Positions 8,551 through 19,111 of a DNA stretch of 64,000 bases are shown here, piece by piece. Position 1 is the first letter of the stretch. The number at the start of each line of letters is the position of its first letter. Under the pieces are notes generated by a model. It made no database searches. It had not been told where the DNA came from and saw only the letters and a list, made by a program, of their open reading frames with translations. The position numbers were made by a program, and so were the translations under genes. Source of the DNA: Mycolicibacterium lutetiense (GTDB lineage: Bacteria > Actinomycetota > Actinomycetes > Mycobacteriales > Mycobacteriaceae); NCBI RefSeq assembly GCF_017876775.1, contig NZ_JAGIOP010000001.1, forward strand, positions 62,001-126,000. Direction: 5' to 3'.

Positions 8551-10208
8551 CGGGACTCCCACTGTGTTGTCGGGGCTGCCGCGGAACGGCTGCCGCCTTC
8601 TTGTGCGGCATGGACCGGGCGATTACCGCCCAGGCCGGGAATCAGTGATTCGCCGCGGTAGCTCACGATCGTCTGCGCCAGTCCGAGTATCAGCACGGCC
8701 GTGATCGTAGTGAACCCGACCGTGAGGTCCGTATAGATCAGCACCCCGGTAGCGCCGCCGATCACCCAGGCCAGCTGCAGCACCGATTCCGACCGGCCGA
8801 ATGCCGAGGCCCGCGAGGCCTCGGGGAGATCGTCCTGCAGGGATGCGTCGAGTGAGGCCTTGGCGATGGCGCTCGCACCCGAGGTGATCAGTGTCGCACC
8901 GGCGGCCACCAGCAGGTTTCCGGTGAGCGCGGCGGCCAGCGCGGCAACGGTGACGGCAGCCGCGGCCCGCACCACCAGCTGTGCGGGATGGCCGAGCTTC
9001 AGTCGGGCGGCGGCAATGTTGCCGCCGAAGTTGCCGATCCCGGCGGCCACCCCGATCAGGCCCAGGATCAGTAGCTGCTCCCAGCCGCTGGCATCTTGCG
9101 ATTTGGCGACGAACGCCGGGTAGAGGAACAGGAATCCGACCATCACCTTGATGGTGCAGTTGCCCCACAGCGCGGTGATGGTGTTGCGGCCCAACGGCTG
9201 CCGTACGGGCTTGGGCTTGCCGGGGCGACGACGCACCTCACCGTGGCCGTCCGATTGACCGTGGTAACTCAGCGTGGTGGGCACCTCGCCCTCGGTGACC
9301 TCGACCCACTTCGGGATCCGCATCGACAGCACCGCGCCGGCGACGCTGACCGCGACGACGACGTACAGCGCCCCGGGCAGTTGAGCGACGTTGAACAGGT
9401 ATTCGGCCCCCGCGGCGATGCCGCCACCGACCACGGTGCCGCCGAGCAGGCCGAAGGTGGTCAACCGGGAGTTCACCCGGACCAGGTCGATCGACGGGGG
9501 CAGCACGCGCGGGGTGACCGCGCTGCGCAGCACCGAGAACGATTTGGACAGCACCATCATGCCGAGCGCGCAGGGATAGAGCACCCAGGACGGGTAGCTT
9601 CCGGTGGCGCCGTCGTAGTTGGCGATCAAGATCACGATCAGTCCGGTGCGCAACGCGAACGAAGCCGCCAGCGCCATCCGGCGACCGTGCTGCAGGCGGT
9701 CCAGTGCAGGCCCGATCAGTGGGGCGATCACCGCGAACGGCGCGATGGTGATGAGCAGGTACAGCGCGACCTTGCTCTTGGACTCGCCGCTGGCCGCGGC
9801 GAAGAACAGTGTGTTGGCCAGTGCGACGGCCATGGCCGCGTCGACGGCGAAGTTCGCCACCACGGGCCAGGTCAGCGCGGTCAGTCCGGATTTGTCGGCG
9901 CCGTCGGCGGTTGCCGCGCGGTGCACGAAACCGTACATCCGAGAACCCATTTCGCGGCTGCGCGCCGCGGCGGCCCGGGTGACCGTGACCTTCTCTCCGG
10001 CCGCTGACCCGACCCCGTAGGAGCTTTGCGAGTCGTCGTGCCGTGGGTGCTCGGCCGTGTGCTGATCGTCGAGCGGTGGCAGCCAGCGGTTGGAGCTGGG
10101 CACCGATTGTCTACGTGGCCGCCGAGGCGTCTCGTCGCTGGGGTAGTTGGCCATTCCGGGATGTTCCGCGCCGTGATCGGCCGGCGGCCGCGGCGGGTAG
10201 TAGGTCAC
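8547..10208 (-). CDS. MFS-type transporter (Rv0876c-like)
   Basis: A 553-residue major-facilitator protein. An unusually long polar N-terminal region (about 1-105, rich in Pro, Arg and Ser) precedes roughly twelve hydrophobic segments, with a charged central loop around GQSDGHGEVRRRPGKPKP. The RLQHGRR segment corresponds to the MFS loop 2-3 motif. The substrate is unknown. It starts at a GTG (10208) and is translationally coupled to the DUF2771 gene. It is divergent from the DUF3027 gene, as in Rv0876c/Rv0877. Confidence 0.85.
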   Translation of the reverse strand: MTYYPPRPPADHGAEHPGMANYPSDETPRRPRRQSVPSSNRWLPPLDDQHTAEHPRHDDSQSSYGVGSAAGEKVTVTRAAAARSREMGSRMYGFVHRAATADGADKSGLTALTWPVVANFAVDAAMAVALANTLFFAAASGESKSKVALYLLITIAPFAVIAPLIGPALDRLQHGRRMALAASFALRTGLIVILIANYDGATGSYPSWVLYPCALGMMVLSKSFSVLRSAVTPRVLPPSIDLVRVNSRLTTFGLLGGTVVGGGIAAGAEYLFNVAQLPGALYVVVAVSVAGAVLSMRIPKWVEVTEGEVPTTLSYHGQSDGHGEVRRRPGKPKPVRQPLGRNTITALWGNCTIKVMVGFLFLYPAFVAKSQDASGWEQLLILGLIGVAAGIGNFGGNIAAARLKLGHPAQLVVRAAAAVTVAALAAALTGNLLVAAGATLITSGASAIAKASLDASLQDDLPEASRASAFGRSESVLQLAWVIGGATGVLIYTDLTVGFTTITAVLILGLAQTIVSYRGESLIPGLGGNRPVHAAQEGGSRSAAAPTTQWESR

Positions 10209-10286
10209 TCCCCGATTCTCTCTTATCCGGCGCGCAGTTGGCCGACAGGCAACCGGTGTGGCCTGCGGTCGTCCCGATCAGGCACT

Positions 10287-11078
10287 ATGGAGGCGATGGA
10301 AAGCGTGACCGAATCTGCCGAGCAGACCCCACAGATCAGCCCGGCGTCACCGTCGCAGGAGCAGGAGGCGGTGCTTCTGGGCGCCGCCGAGCAGGCTCGT
10401 GCGGCGTTGATCGAGTTCAGCGACGAGGGCGCCGTGGGTGAATACCTCGGCGTGAGCATCGAGGATGCTGCCTCGGCCACCTACCGGTTCCTGGCTGACT
10501 TGCCTGGTTACCGAGGCTGGCAATGGGCCGTCGTGGTGGCGGCCTACCCGGGTGCCGACCACGTCACGATCAGCGAGCTGGTCCTGATTCCGGGTCCGAC
10601 GGCTTTGTTGGCGCCGGAGTGGGTGCCGTGGCAGGACCGGGTTCGTCCCGGTGATCTCGGGCCCGGCGACCTGCTCGCCCCCGCGCCGAATGATCCACGT
10701 CTGGTTCCGGGGTATGTGGCCACCGGGGATCCGCTGCTCGACGACGCCCCGCTCGATCTCGGCTTCGGTCGGCCCCAGGTGCTCAGTGAGTGGGGTCGGG
10801 CGCAGGCGGCGCAGCGCTGGTACGACGGCGACTACGGGCCCGGTTCGGCGATGGCCCGCTCGACGAAACGGGTCTGTCGCGACTGCGGCTTCTACCTACC
10901 GCTCGGCGGTGCGTTGGGCGCGATGTTCGGTGTGTGCGCCAACGATCTGTCAGCCGACGGGCATGTGGTGGAGGCCGAATACGGTTGCGGGGCCCATTCA
11001 GACACCCCGCAACCGCCCGGCACCGGATCGCCGATGTACGAGCCGTACGACGACGGTGTGCTCGACACCGCCGACTGA
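10287..11078 (+). CDS. DUF3027 protein (Rv0877-like)
   Basis: A 263-residue soluble protein of the actinobacterial DUF3027 family. A predicted zinc-binding region near the C-terminus has paired cysteines in VCRDCGFYLPL and GVCANDLSADG plus EYGCGAHSD. No catalytic motif is recognised. The start is the ATG at 10287. The ATG at 10296 sits behind GGAGG (10289-10293) and is an alternative. A much longer frame upstream lies in the promoter region of the divergent MFS gene and is rejected. Confidence 0.85.
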   Translation: MEAMESVTESAEQTPQISPASPSQEQEAVLLGAAEQARAALIEFSDEGAVGEYLGVSIEDAASATYRFLADLPGYRGWQWAVVVAAYPGADHVTISELVLIPGPTALLAPEWVPWQDRVRPGDLGPGDLLAPAPNDPRLVPGYVATGDPLLDDAPLDLGFGRPQVLSEWGRAQAAQRWYDGDYGPGSAMARSTKRVCRDCGFYLPLGGALGAMFGVCANDLSADGHVVEAEYGCGAHSDTPQPPGTGSPMYEPYDDGVLDTAD

Positions 11079-11085
11079 GGCGCCC

Positions 11086-11538
11086 CTAGTTCTCGGCGGC
11101 GGCCTTGATCCGCGCCAGCGAGGAATTCATCCCGTCGACGAGTTCGTCCTCGAAGCTGGGGACTCCGCCGAACAATGCGCCGACCACAGCGTTGGACACG
11201 GCCGTGGTGCCGTTCTCGGCGTGGCGGGATTCGGTCACCCGGGTGCCGGTGGTGGTCGGCTCCAGTTCGTAGCTCCACACGGTGTTGTTGCCCTCCACCA
11301 GGAAGGCCAGCTTCTTGTTGTCGACGACCTCGGTCAGGCGTGACGTGGTGGGCCAGAACATGAACTTGCGCCGGTTGAGGTTGAACGTGCGGGTTCCCGG
11401 ACGCAGCGGGCCGAGTGGCTTCATCAGCCGGCACTGTGGGCTCCACTGCGGCATCCGGCTCAGGTCTGAGATCAACCCCCAGACCTTGTCAACCGGTGCG
11501 TCGATGTCGATGGTGGCTTGCAGTAGGGGTGCGGCCAT
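11086..11538 (-). CDS. SRPBCC (START-like) ligand-binding protein
   Basis: A 150-residue protein of the polyketide cyclase/dehydrase-like SRPBCC superfamily. It opens with the family pattern [20 protein letters not shown], then [11 protein letters not shown], and ends in a long helix ([18 protein letters not shown]) that caps a hydrophobic cavity. Members bind lipids or aromatic compounds; the ligand here is unknown. It ends seven bases from the convergent DUF3027 stop and lies downstream of the DUF2530 gene on the same strand. Confidence 0.85.
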   Translation of the reverse strand: MAAPLLQATIDIDAPVDKVWGLISDLSRMPQWSPQCRLMKPLGPLRPGTRTFNLNRRKFMFWPTTSRLTEVVDNKKLAFLVEGNNTVWSYELEPTTTGTRVTESRHAENGTTAVSNAVVGALFGGVPSFEDELVDGMNSSLARIKAAAEN

Positions 11539-11547
11539 GGTGTCTCC

Positions 11548-11811
11548 TCAGGTCAATCCGCTCTGCGCGCCGCGGGATCCGCGGCGCACGGCGCGGCGCT
11601 GGATCAGAAAGATGGTCGTGCCGAGAACGCCGATCGCCAGTCCGGCGAGTGTGAACGGCCGCCAGTGTTGCAGACCGCCGACGGCGAAGGTCAGGACGGT
11701 CGCGATCAACCAGCCCGTGGCGATCGTGGCAATCACCGGCCAAGGCTCCAGCAGGGCGTTGGGCAGGGCCGGCGGCTGGGGGGCCGGTGTGTCGTTATTG
11801 TCCTCGGTCAT
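11548..11811 (-). CDS. DUF2530 small membrane protein
   Basis: An 87-residue protein with an acidic Pro-rich N-terminus and two hydrophobic helices (about 27-47 and 53-72), followed by a basic tail [10 protein letters not shown]. It matches the DUF2530 family (Rv0879c). No enzymatic residues are evident; it is probably a two-pass inner membrane protein. It is divergent from the MarR gene at 11897, with about 85 bases between the starts that should hold both promoters. Confidence 0.82.
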   Translation of the reverse strand: MTEDNNDTPAPQPPALPNALLEPWPVIATIATGWLIATVLTFAVGGLQHWRPFTLAGLAIGVLGTTIFLIQRRAVRRGSRGAQSGLT

Positions 11812-11896
11812 CGATGACCAACGTATCCGATGCGGTGGGGATTCAATGGTCTTGGTTCTAGCCCTTTACGGTCAGTGCCTCAGTACTATTCCCGAT

Positions 11897-12328
11897 GTGA
11901 AAGATCTGGAGTCGCGGCTCGCGAATGACCTGGCCCTGGCGATTCTGCGTCTCGCGCGTCAATTGCGCACGCGGCGTGCGGAATCCCCGGTTTCGCTGAC
12001 CCAGTTCTCGGCGCTGGCAACGCTCGCCAAGGAGGGTGCGATGACGCCAGGCACCCTTGCGTTACGGGAACGGGTACGCCCCCCGTCGATGACGCGGGTG
12101 ATCGCCTCACTGGCAGAGCAGGGCCTGGTGGCCCGCGCCGCGCACCCGGTGGACGGACGCCAGATCGTGGTGTCTGCCTCTCCGGCCGGGATGGATTTCG
12201 TCGAGGCGGAGCGCCGGGCGAGCCAGGAGTGGCTCCAGATGCAGCTGTCGCGACTGGATCCGGATGAGCGCCAGACTCTGCTCGATGCGACCGATCTGAT
12301 GTCTGCCATGGTTCGAGAAGGCGTGTGA
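11897..12328 (+). CDS. MarR-family regulator (Rv0880-like)
   Basis: A 143-residue winged-helix regulator. The DNA-binding region is clear ([20 protein letters not shown], then [19 protein letters not shown] as recognition helix and [10 protein letters not shown] as wing). It closely matches M. tuberculosis Rv0880. The GTG at 11897 gives the Rv0880-like N-terminus [12 protein letters not shown]; longer upstream frames are rejected. The stop overlaps the methyltransferase start by four bases (GTGA), so the regulator is coupled to an RNA-modification gene. Confidence 0.9.
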   Translation: MKDLESRLANDLALAILRLARQLRTRRAESPVSLTQFSALATLAKEGAMTPGTLALRERVRPPSMTRVIASLAEQGLVARAAHPVDGRQIVVSASPAGMDFVEAERRASQEWLQMQLSRLDPDERQTLLDATDLMSAMVREGV

Positions 12329-13146
12329 GTCTGCTGCAGGTAATCGACATCGAGGATCCGGCCGATTCCCGGTTGGACGACTTTCGTGATCTCAACAGTG
12401 TGGACCGGCGGCCCGATCTGCCCAGCGGCAAGGGTTTGGTGATCGCCGAGGGGGTGCTCGTGGCTCAGCGCATGCTGGCTTCCAGGTTCGTGCCGCGCGC
12501 GCTGCTCGGCACCGACCGGCGCCTGGCGGAGCTGGCGGCCGACCTCGAGGGCGTCGATGTGCCGTTCTATCGGACCGATGCGGACGTGATGGCTGCCGCG
12601 GTCGGCTTCCACCTCAACCGTGGAGTGTTGGCCTCGGCGTCGCGGGCGCCGGAATTGTCGGTGGCCGAGGTGATTTCCGGGGCGCGCACCGTGGCGGTGC
12701 TCGAAGGCGTCAACGACCACGAGAACCTCGGGTCGATCTTCCGTAACGCCGCCGGGCTCGCGGTCGACGCCGTGGTGTTCGGTGCGGGGTGTGCCGATCC
12801 GCTGTACCGGCGGGCCGTGCGGGTGTCGATGGGGCATGCTCTGCTGGTTCCGTTCGCCCGGGCCACCTCGTGGCCCGGTGATCTGGAACTATTGCGGGAC
12901 AATGGGTTCAGGCTCATGGCGATGACGCCGGACCCGGCGGCCGCGACCCTGTCGGAGGCGATGACGCAGCTCGACGGGGACCGGGTGGCGGTCCTCGTCG
13001 GCGCCGAAGGCCCGGGGCTGACTGAACACACGATGCGTGCCAGTGATGTGCGCGTGCGCATCCCGATGTCGCGCGGCACAGATTCGCTCAACGTCGCCAC
13101 GGCCGCGGCGCTCGCGTTCTACGAGCGCGCCCGGTTCGGAGGCTGA
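12325..13146 (+). CDS. TrmH/SpoU-family RNA 2'-O-methyltransferase
   Basis: A 273-residue SPOUT methyltransferase with an N-terminal substrate-binding domain (about 1-110) and the knotted SAM-binding domain. Motif 1 is [16 protein letters not shown] with the conserved Asn and Arg, motif 2 is [14 protein letters not shown], and motif 3 is [18 protein letters not shown]. Such enzymes methylate ribose in rRNA or tRNA; the target nucleotide cannot be told from sequence. It is the second gene of a coupled pair with the MarR regulator, matching Rv0881. Confidence 0.92.
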   Translation: MSLLQVIDIEDPADSRLDDFRDLNSVDRRPDLPSGKGLVIAEGVLVAQRMLASRFVPRALLGTDRRLAELAADLEGVDVPFYRTDADVMAAAVGFHLNRGVLASASRAPELSVAEVISGARTVAVLEGVNDHENLGSIFRNAAGLAVDAVVFGAGCADPLYRRAVRVSMGHALLVPFARATSWPGDLELLRDNGFRLMAMTPDPAAATLSEAMTQLDGDRVAVLVGAEGPGLTEHTMRASDVRVRIPMSRGTDSLNVATAAALAFYERARFGG

Positions 13147-13166
13147 CGTCGGGTTAGATTGACACC

Positions 13167-13442
13167 GTGACCGACGATTCCACGCCGTGGGGGACTGGCC
13201 TGACCGTGGCCGGTTTCGTGGCCGCGGTGCTCGGCGCGGCGATCGTGGTGCTCGGGGTGGGACTACTGCGTGTGCATCCACTGCTGGCGCTCGGGCTGAA
13301 CATGGTGGCCGTCGGCGGATTGGCCCCCACTGTGTGGGGCTGGCGGAACCGGCCGGTGTGGCGCTGGTTCGTCCTCGGTGCATGCGTCGGTGTGGCGGGC
13401 GGCTGGTTGGTGCTCGTGGCCGTCGGGCTGACGCAGGGCTGA
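13167..13442 (+). CDS. DUF2537 membrane protein
   Basis: A 91-residue hydrophobic protein with three predicted membrane helices (about 11-30, 36-53 and 67-87) and the segment VWGWRNRPVWRWFVLG. It fits the mycobacterial DUF2537 family (Rv0882). It starts at a GTG 20 bases after the methyltransferase stop, so it is probably the last gene of the marR-methylase transcript. Its function is unknown. A hairpin terminator follows. Confidence 0.83.
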   Translation: MTDDSTPWGTGLTVAGFVAAVLGAAIVVLGVGLLRVHPLLALGLNMVAVGGLAPTVWGWRNRPVWRWFVLGACVGVAGGWLVLVAVGLTQG

Positions 13443-13458
13443 CCTCGAGAGAAAGCAC

Positions 13459-13503
13459 TACACCGAGGATCACAGCCACATGCTGACTGGAATCCTCGGT
13501 GTA
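13459..13503. terminator. Hairpin between convergent DUF2537 and sepH genes
   Basis: A perfect 12-bp inverted repeat, TACACCGAGGAT (13459-13470) with ATCCTCGGTGTA (13492-13503), encloses a 21-base loop. It sits between two convergent genes, fitting a bidirectional terminator. It lacks a U-tract on either side, so it would be a non-canonical mycobacterial terminator. Confidence 0.6.
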
Positions 13504-13516
13504 AGCGGTCAGACGG

Positions 13517-14329
13517 TCAGGGCTGGGTGCCCGACGAGCGCACGCCCAGCAACACGTCCTCCCAGGCCGGAACCGTCGCACGTGCCTTGCGGCTGCGCTT
13601 GGGTGCCGGGGGAGCGGGAGTGGGTGCAGATTCGGCCGGTCGGCTGTACTGCTCGGGCGCTGCGGCGGGCAGCTCGTGCGCCTGATGCGTCTCGTGGTTG
13701 TCGAACAGGTGCGGAACCGCGGCGACGGGGCGCAGTGACCGGCCGAAATCAGGGTTGATCAGCTGACGGGCCGCATCGTCCGACGCGGAGACGGTGCCGC
13801 CGTGAGCCCCGGGGCTGTATCGGAAATGCGCAACATTGTCCGACCGTCCGGCCTTCCAGGCCAGTTGCACGGTCCAGCGGCTGTCCTCGTTGCGCCAGGC
13901 GTCCCACCCGATCGAATCGGGGTCGAGGCCTCGCGCCACGATGGCCTGCGTGACGGTTTCGAGCAACGTCAGCACTGCGGGTCCGTCGGCAAGCACCGGA
14001 TGCGCCGCGGTGGCCAGCTCGGCAGCGCGGGCACGCTCCAGCAACACCGGATGTGCGAACCGCTCGACCCGCTCGATGGGCACCCCGGCTGCCGTGGCCA
14101 GCTGCTCGACCGACGCCCCGGCGCGGATCTTCGCCTGAATCTCCTTGGGCCGCAGCATGTTCTGCACCTCTACATCGATCTCGGGCTGATTCGAGGCGGT
14201 CTTGTCTCCACGCATCGCAGCGCGCAACCGGTCATCGACACGCAAGCTGAACGTCTCTTTGGAGTCGTCGTCTTCGCAGATGATGCGCCTGCCGTCCACG
14301 TTCAGTCCAACGACTCTGAGTTCTCGCAT
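13517..14329 (-). CDS. sepH: Septation protein SepH
   Basis: A 270-residue actinobacterial cell-division protein (DUF3071). SepH binds FtsZ and promotes filament assembly at the division site. The N-terminal domain (MRELRVVGLNVDGRRIICED) is followed by a helix-turn-helix-like segment (about 60-95, RPKEIQAKIRAGASVEQLATAAG) and a low-complexity Pro/Ala-rich C-terminal tail with a short basic patch (PKRSRKARAT). This layout matches Streptomyces and mycobacterial SepH (Rv0883c). It is transcribed away from the upstream serC. Confidence 0.9.
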   Translation of the reverse strand: MRELRVVGLNVDGRRIICEDDDSKETFSLRVDDRLRAAMRGDKTASNQPEIDVEVQNMLRPKEIQAKIRAGASVEQLATAAGVPIERVERFAHPVLLERARAAELATAAHPVLADGPAVLTLLETVTQAIVARGLDPDSIGWDAWRNEDSRWTVQLAWKAGRSDNVAHFRYSPGAHGGTVSASDDAARQLINPDFGRSLRPVAAVPHLFDNHETHQAHELPAAAPEQYSRPAESAPTPAPPAPKRSRKARATVPAWEDVLLGVRSSGTQP

Positions 14330-14420
14330 ACCGACCTGACCTCCTTCGCGAACCCTACTGCGTTATCAGCCCGTTACCGGGCTGACACGCTGGCGGAGCC
14401 GACGGAGATCGAAGGCTGAC

Positions 14421-15828
<1,408 letters not shown>

Positions 15829-16845
15829 ATGGCTCGGACCAAGATGGTCAGGCGCTGGCGCAAGAACATGGACGTCAGCGACGACATTGAGTACGTCGAC
15901 ATGCTCGCAACATTGTCCGAGGGGTCGGTGCGACGCAATTTCAACCCCTACAAGGACATCGAGTGGGATTCGCCGGAGTTTGCCGTCATCCCCAACGATC
16001 CTCGGTGGGTCCTCACCGACACCGATCCGCTGGGTGGCCACCCCTGGTACCAGGCCCAGTCCCTCGACCGGCAGATCGAGATCGGCATGTGGCGCCAGGC
16101 CAACGTTGCCAAGGTCGGCCTGCACTTCGAGAACATCCTGATCCGCGGACTGATGGAGTACTCGTTCTGGGTGCCGAACGGTTCGCCGGAGTACCGGTAC
16201 TGCCTGCACGAATCGGTTGAGGAGTGCAACCACACCCTGATGTTCCAGGAGATGGTCAACCGGATCGGCAAAGACGTGCCGGGCATGCCGCGGCTGCTCA
16301 AATGGCTGCAGCCGATCATCCCGCTGGCCGCGGGCCCGCTGCCCATCCCGTTCTTCTTCGGCGTGCTCGCCGGCGAGGAGCCCATCGACCACACGCAGAA
16401 GAGCGTGCTGCGCGAGGGCGCGAACCTGCACCCCATCATGGAGCGGGTGATGGCGATCCACGTCGCCGAGGAGGCCCGCCACATCTCGTTCGCGCACCAG
16501 TACCTGCACAAGCGGGTGCCGAACCTGCGCCGCCGTCAGCGCTGGATCCTGTCGATCTTCGTGCCCCTGACCATGCGCATCCTGTGCTCGGCGATCCTCG
16601 TGCCGCCGCGTGCGTTCTGGAAGGAGTTCGACATCCCGCGCTCGGTGCGCAAGGACGTCTTCTTCAATGCGCCCGAGTCGCGCAAGATGCTGCGTGACAT
16701 GTTCGGCGATGTCCGTATGCTGTGCCACGACACTGGCCTGATGAACCCGATCGCCAAGCTGATGTGGCGCATCTGCAAGATCGACGGGCCGCCGAGCCGC
16801 TACCGTAGCGAGCCCCAGCGTGAGCACCTGGTCTCGGTCGCCTGA
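15829..16845 (+). CDS. AurF-like diiron oxygenase (Rv0885-like)
   Basis: A 338-residue protein of the p-aminobenzoate N-oxygenase AurF family, a ferritin-like fold with a non-heme diiron centre. Metal-ligand motifs are visible: LHFENILIR (Glu), LHESVEECNHTLMFQEM (Glu and His, E-x2-H), GEEPIDH, and HVAEEARHISFAHQYLH (E-x2-H plus another His). AurF-family enzymes oxidise amines or other substrates with O2; the mycobacterial substrate is unknown. fprB lies 41 bases downstream and could supply electrons (inference from context). Confidence 0.87.
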   Translation: MARTKMVRRWRKNMDVSDDIEYVDMLATLSEGSVRRNFNPYKDIEWDSPEFAVIPNDPRWVLTDTDPLGGHPWYQAQSLDRQIEIGMWRQANVAKVGLHFENILIRGLMEYSFWVPNGSPEYRYCLHESVEECNHTLMFQEMVNRIGKDVPGMPRLLKWLQPIIPLAAGPLPIPFFFGVLAGEEPIDHTQKSVLREGANLHPIMERVMAIHVAEEARHISFAHQYLHKRVPNLRRRQRWILSIFVPLTMRILCSAILVPPRAFWKEFDIPRSVRKDVFFNAPESRKMLRDMFGDVRMLCHDTGLMNPIAKLMWRICKIDGPPSRYRSEPQREHLVSVA

Positions 16846-16886
16846 AGCTCGCCCCCGGAAAGTCGCAAGGTCTACAGAGGTTCTAG

Positions 16887-18545
16887 ATGCCCCACGTGAT
16901 CACCCAGTCGTGTTGTAGCGACGGGTCGTGTGTCTACGCGTGCCCGGTGAACTGCATCCATCCCTCACCGGATGAGCCGGGCTTCGCGACGGCCGAGATG
17001 CTCTATATCGATCCCGAGGCGTGCGTGGACTGCGGCGCGTGCGTGAGCGCGTGCCCGGTGGGCGCAATCGCGGCCGATACCCGGCTGACCGAGAAACAGC
17101 TGCCGTTCATCGAGCTCAACGCCGCCTTCTACCCAAAGCGCGAAGGTAAGCTGCCGCCGACCTCGAAGCTGGCCCCGGTGATCGCGGCCCCGAAGGTGAC
17201 GGCGCGTTCCGGCGGGCCGCTGAGGGTGGCCATCGTGGGTTCCGGTCCGGCCGCCATGTACGCCGCCGACGAGCTGCTGACACAGCGCGGCGTACGGGTC
17301 AATGTCTTCGAGAAGCTGCCGACCCCCTACGGGCTGGTGCGTGCCGGTGTAGCACCGGACCACCAGGGCACCAAGCGGGTGACGCACCTGTTCGACACCA
17401 TCGGTAAGCAACGCGGATTCCGGTTCTTCCTCAACGTCGAGGTCGGTAACCACCTGTCGCACGCCGACCTGCTGGAGCATCATCACGCCGTGCTGTACGC
17501 GGTGGGTGCGCCCAACGACCGTCGGCTCGACATCGACGGCATGGACCTGCCGGGTACCGGGACGGCGACCGAGATGGTGGCCTGGATCAACGGGCATCCC
17601 GAGTTCACCGGTCTACCGGTGGACCTGAGCCACGAGCGGGTGGTCATCGTCGGCAACGGCAACGTCGCATTCGACGTGGCCCGGGTGCTCACGACCGATC
17701 CGGATGTGCTGGCCCGCACCGATATCTCCGATCATGCCCTGGCGGCCTTGCGCTCATCGAAGGTTTCCGAGGTGGTGGTCGCGGCCCGTCGTGGCCCCGC
17801 CGAGTCGGCCTTCACCCTCCCTGAGCTGATCGGACTGACCGCCAGCTGTGATGTCGTGCTCGATGAGGCCGATCATCAGCTGGTGGTCGCAGATCTGGCT
17901 CGTGAGACGGATCCGCTGACCCGCAGCAAGCTGGAGATCCTGACCAAGCTGGGTGATTCGTCCGTACCGCCGACCCGGCCGAGGATCCGGCTGGCGTACC
18001 GCCTCACTCCGCAGCGCGTGCTCGGCGAGGGCCGGGTGACCGGCATCGAGTTCGGTGTCACCGGAACCGACCAGGTGCGGATGCTCGACGCCGGTCTGGT
18101 GCTGACCTCAATCGGCTACCGCGGCAAGGCGATTGCCGATCTTCCGTTCGATGACGACGCCGCGGTCGTGCCCAACGACGGCGGCCGCGTCCGCGATACG
18201 ACCGGGGCCTACGTGGCCGGCTGGATCAAGCGCGGACCCACCGGCTTCATCGGCACCAACAAGTCGTGTGCGGCGCAGACCGTGCACGAGCTGGTCGACG
18301 ATTACAACGCCGGTGTGCTGACCGATCCGGCGCACAAGCCGGCCGCCCTGGAGAAGCTGGTGCGGACGCGCCAGCCCGCCATGATCGACGCCGCCGGGTG
18401 GCAGGCCATCGACGCAACCGAGATCGCGCGCGGTGGCGAAGACCGGCCGCGCGATAAGTTCACCTCGGTGGACGAGATGATCGCGGTCGCCGCGACAGCG
18501 TCGAAATCGAGTGTGCGACAGAAGGTTCTGGGCAGTCTGCGCTAA
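16887..18545 (+). CDS. fprB: Ferredoxin/ferredoxin-NADP reductase fusion FprB
   Basis: A 552-residue fusion. The N-terminal ferredoxin domain (1-75) has eight or nine cysteines in two cluster motifs (Cys9/10, 15, 19, 23 and Cys46, 49, 52, 56), a seven- or eight-iron type. The adrenodoxin-reductase-like flavoprotein has an FAD motif VAIVGSGPAAMYAADE, an NADP motif VVIVGNGNVAFDVAR and the C-terminal FAD segment GWIKRGPTGFIGTNK. It passes electrons from NADPH to ferredoxins and oxygenases, plausibly the adjacent diiron enzyme. The match to Rv0886 is strong. The stop overlaps the convergent kinase-like gene by four bases. Confidence 0.94.
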   Translation: MPHVITQSCCSDGSCVYACPVNCIHPSPDEPGFATAEMLYIDPEACVDCGACVSACPVGAIAADTRLTEKQLPFIELNAAFYPKREGKLPPTSKLAPVIAAPKVTARSGGPLRVAIVGSGPAAMYAADELLTQRGVRVNVFEKLPTPYGLVRAGVAPDHQGTKRVTHLFDTIGKQRGFRFFLNVEVGNHLSHADLLEHHHAVLYAVGAPNDRRLDIDGMDLPGTGTATEMVAWINGHPEFTGLPVDLSHERVVIVGNGNVAFDVARVLTTDPDVLARTDISDHALAALRSSKVSEVVVAARRGPAESAFTLPELIGLTASCDVVLDEADHQLVVADLARETDPLTRSKLEILTKLGDSSVPPTRPRIRLAYRLTPQRVLGEGRVTGIEFGVTGTDQVRMLDAGLVLTSIGYRGKAIADLPFDDDAAVVPNDGGRVRDTTGAYVAGWIKRGPTGFIGTNKSCAAQTVHELVDDYNAGVLTDPAHKPAALEKLVRTRQPAMIDAAGWQAIDATEIARGGEDRPRDKFTSVDEMIAVAATASKSSVRQKVLGSLR

Positions 18546-19111
18546 TCGGGCGCGGTGAATTCGAATCCGCCCGCGGTCAGTACCGCGATCAGATCGGCGC
18601 ACGCACTGGGCTGGAACCGCGCGATGAACGCGTCCTCCTGGGCGGCCCACCGGTCCCAGTGCGGCCGGTAGGTCTCGCCGTCGCGTTCCAGTGCCCGACG
18701 CTTGCGCTCGGTGCCGTCGGCGTCGACCCAGATGCCCAGATCGGCCAGCGCGCGGGTGGCCGGGGTGAGCGCACCGATGCCCTCGACGATCAGACGTTGT
18801 CCGGGTGCGACGGTGTGCCAGGCGCTGGGGGCGGCGGTGTCCCAGTCCCATTGCCGCCAGCGCCCGGTATGCCCGGCCGCCCGCGGCTCGAGCAGTGATC
18901 GCCGCACATGTTCTGCGGCCCAGGACAATCCATCCCATCCCGGGTAGATGTCGTCGAGACGTACGATCGCGCTGTCGGTCCATTTGTCGTGCAGCTGAAC
19001 CGCCAGCGTCGACTTGCCCGACCCGGAACGGCCGTCGATCAGGACGGTCGTCGCCGTGGGGCCCAGGCGGCCCAGGATGTCATCGAGTGCCAATGAAGTT
19101 CCAGGTTCCAT
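18542..19111 (-). CDS. P-loop uridine kinase-like protein
   Basis: A 189-residue protein with the Walker A sequence GRSGSGKST, a Walker B-like VRLDDIYPGWDG (Asp-Asp) and a lid region with basic residues around GTERKRRALERDGE. This pattern fits the uridine/nucleoside kinase-like P-loop family common in actinobacteria. The ATG at 19111 lies inside the end of the ecfT gene (32-base overlap), so it is probably the last gene of the ECF importer operon. A kinase acting on an imported vitamin precursor is possible but unproven. Confidence 0.72.
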   Translation of the reverse strand: MEPGTSLALDDILGRLGPTATTVLIDGRSGSGKSTLAVQLHDKWTDSAIVRLDDIYPGWDGLSWAAEHVRRSLLEPRAAGHTGRWRQWDWDTAAPSAWHTVAPGQRLIVEGIGALTPATRALADLGIWVDADGTERKRRALERDGETYRPHWDRWAAQEDAFIARFQPSACADLIAVLTAGGFEFTAPD